Shown here: positions 32,363 to 33,346 of the stretch, one piece after another
How positions within the stretch are numbered: the first letter of the stretch is position 1
How the letters are laid out: every line of letters begins with the position of its first letter
The notes under the pieces: model-generated
Database searches by the model: none
What the model was told of the DNA's origin: nothing
The model's input: only the letters and a program-made list of their open reading frames with translations
Origin: an uncultured Treponema sp.
Lineage (GTDB): Bacteria > Spirochaetota > Spirochaetia > Treponematales > Treponemataceae
Assembly (NCBI GenBank): GCA_937891125.1
Contig: CALAEZ010000327.1
Coordinates: 1-33,346, forward strand
DNA length: 33,346 bases
Direction: 5' to 3'
Made by a program: the position numbers and the translations under genes

Positions 32363-32392
32363 ATTATACCGTCAAAACGGGAATGCTGTACA
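32363..32392 (-). promoter_or_regulatory. Leaderless-type promoter of the aromatic fusion gene
   Basis: Minus strand TGTACA (32387-32392), 18-bp spacer, perfect TATAAT (32363-32368), six bases GCCAGC and ATG at 32356. No SD. Confidence 0.65.
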
Positions 32393-32395
32393 TAT

Positions 32396-32716
32396 CTAAA
32401 CGGTAAACTGGTCGACTTGCTGACCGATTCCGCCGATAGACTGCTCCATAAGCGTTGAAATCTCTGACAGCGAATTACCTGTCTCCTGTATTGCGTGAGC
32501 ACTGCTTTCCATGTCGCTCATACCACGCTGCATTGCTGAGGTTTCGTCTTTAAGCTGCGTGACGGCGCCCATGATTGTGTTGCTGTCGCCTGCCATTTCC
32601 TGGGAAGCAGCGCGTACCTGCTGAGTGCTGTCGTTTAGGCGGGAAAGCGCATTGGTAATCTGCGCGGAGCCGTCTTGCTGCTCGGTCATAGATGCCTTTA
32701 TGCTCCGCACGATGGT
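32396..32716 (-). pseudogene. 3' end of a methyl-accepting chemotaxis protein, broken upstream
   Basis: The frame reads IVRSIKASMTEQQDGSAQITNALSRL... to QQVDQFTV and stop: the C-terminal coiled coil of a chemoreceptor signalling domain (a TEQQDGSAQI-type segment follows the hairpin tip in these proteins). It is closed upstream by TGA at 32717-32719 and lacks the sensor, membrane and hairpin-tip regions. No start or SD fits. The break coincides with a change to unrelated sequence, so this is a truncated gene at an assembly or recombination joint, not a small protein. Confidence 0.85.
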
Positions 32717-32763
32717 TCAGAAGCTCCTTTTTTTCGTTTCCACCTTTTTTGGGCCCCGCGGGC
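32711..32763. other. Junction between treponemal-type and foreign sequence
   Basis: Between the chemoreceptor fragment and the permease stop lie about 50 bases with a GGGCCCCGCGGGC block and A/T tracts but no gene. Codon choice and protein style change here. Confidence 0.6.
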
Positions 32764-33346
32764 TTACAGCACGTCGGCGAAATGAACCTTCAGGCGCTTA
32801 AATACAAGCGTTCCTATGCCAAATACCACCACGGTAAACATCCAGAAATAGACCGTGGAGAAGAAGTCCTGAAAAAACCATTCCCGCTTATAAAGGGCGC
32901 TCCGGTAACCGTTCACCACGTAAGTGAGCGGGTTGAGCTTTATGATCTTCTGCCATTTCTCCGGCAGGGAATTCATGTCCCAAAGAATGGGCGTCGCCCA
33001 CATGCCGATCTGGAGAAGAATACTGATGATCTGTGACAGATCCTTGAAAAATACCACGATGGAACAGGTGGTATAGCAGATGGCCAGCACCAAAAGGAAA
33101 AGACAGGCGCTGTAATAGAAGATCTGAATGGTATAGATCGTAGGATAATACCCGAAAGTGGCCGCGATCACAAGCATTACCAAAATGAAAAAGCCATGGA
33201 TGAACGTGGCCGCAATGATCTTAATGATGGGAAGAATGCTGATCTTAAAGACCACCTTCTTCACCAAGTAATCATACTCTCTCAAGGCATTGGTCCCGTT
33301 GTTCAAAGCCTCGCTAAAGAAAAACCAGGGCACCAGCCCTGCAGTT
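32764..33346 (-). CDS. ABC-2 type polysaccharide/teichoic acid export permease, 5' part missing
   Basis: The last ~193 residues of a TagG/RfbA-like membrane permease that exports glycan with an ATPase partner. Helices and signatures include LVPWFFFSEALNNGTNAL at the window edge, then FHGFFIL-like helices, YYSACLFLLVLAICYTTCSIVVFFKDLSQI, and MWATPILWDMNSLPEKWQKIIKLNPLTYVVNGYRSALY, which is highly typical of the family, ending FKRLKVHFADVL. The frame is open to the window edge. Style and codons (ATC, GTG, AAG) look like Clostridia (Lachnospiraceae) more than the rest of the contig. Confidence 0.9.
   Translation of the reverse strand, partial: TAGLVPWFFFSEALNNGTNALREYDYLVKKVVFKISILPIIKIIAATFIHGFFILVMLVIAATFGYYPTIYTIQIFYYSACLFLLVLAICYTTCSIVVFFKDLSQIISILLQIGMWATPILWDMNSLPEKWQKIIKLNPLTYVVNGYRSALYKREWFFQDFFSTVYFWMFTVVVFGIGTLVFKRLKVHFADVL

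Noticed and set aside
32396..32710. Intact small protein starting at GTG 32710
   Set aside because: The sequence is the internal C-terminal coil of a chemoreceptor; there is no SD or promoter and it abuts a junction.

Overview
The window (about 33.3 kb, roughly 50% G+C) looks like a contig from a host-associated spirochaete, most likely a gut, rumen or oral Treponema. I infer this from the style of the proteins: the tail of a methyl-accepting chemotaxis protein, many lipoproteins with short lipoboxes, a MurA with Asp in place of the usual catalytic Cys, a group-B [FeFe] hydrogenase, and pectin-active enzymes. The species is not identifiable by reading. Both ends show artefact or junction signals: bases 1-30 are Illumina adapter sequence, and the last ~630 bp hold an ABC-2 permease fragment that abuts a chemoreceptor broken at its 5' side.

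Layout. 31-3132: glutathione peroxidase fragment (-) behind a promoter with palindromic operators, tRNA-Cys, a chain of hairpins, then a tight minus-strand operon sppA - Nudix - membrane protein. 3165-8367 (+): AT-rich lipoprotein, GAF/GGDEF diguanylate cyclase, monomeric [FeFe] hydrogenase, anion/citrate-type permease. 8411-13782 (+): YchJ, RlmB, MntP, GNAT, peptidase T, MurA. 13927-15515 (-): short-chain dehydrogenase and MTA/SAH nucleosidase. 15604-17818: candidate small RNA, an esterase (+) and a convergent AAA ATPase (-) with paired palindromic operators. 17962-20430 (+): oligoendopeptidase F with repeat-bearing insertions, then a DUF134/NifX-like gene that appears decayed. 20476-20637: a MITE-like element. 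20662-25026 (-): major lipoprotein, GH43 and GH28, a likely pectin/arabinan module. 25132-29699: MurI (-), divergent pentapeptide-repeat and MBL-fold genes (+), an HExxH lipoprotein (-) and a small unknown (+). 29794-32356 (-): a DAHP synthase-prephenate dehydratase fusion followed by ilvN.

The most striking signals are regulatory. At a dozen or more first genes a good -10 hexamer ends only 5-9 bases before the start codon, usually with a TTGNNN or TAGANA -35 exactly 17 bp further upstream and no Shine-Dalgarno (SD) sequence. This predicts leaderless or near-leaderless mRNAs. Other transcripts and internal operon genes carry strong SDs. Between the nucleosidase and the esterase a complete small transcription unit (promoter, ~63 nt, terminator) would display CCUCCUUU, the 3'-end sequence of 16S rRNA in many bacteria, in its hairpin loop. 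A small RNA that pairs with SD sequences in a cell that also uses SD-free leaderless mRNAs would be a translational switch. That is a hypothesis, but every element of it can be read directly in the DNA.
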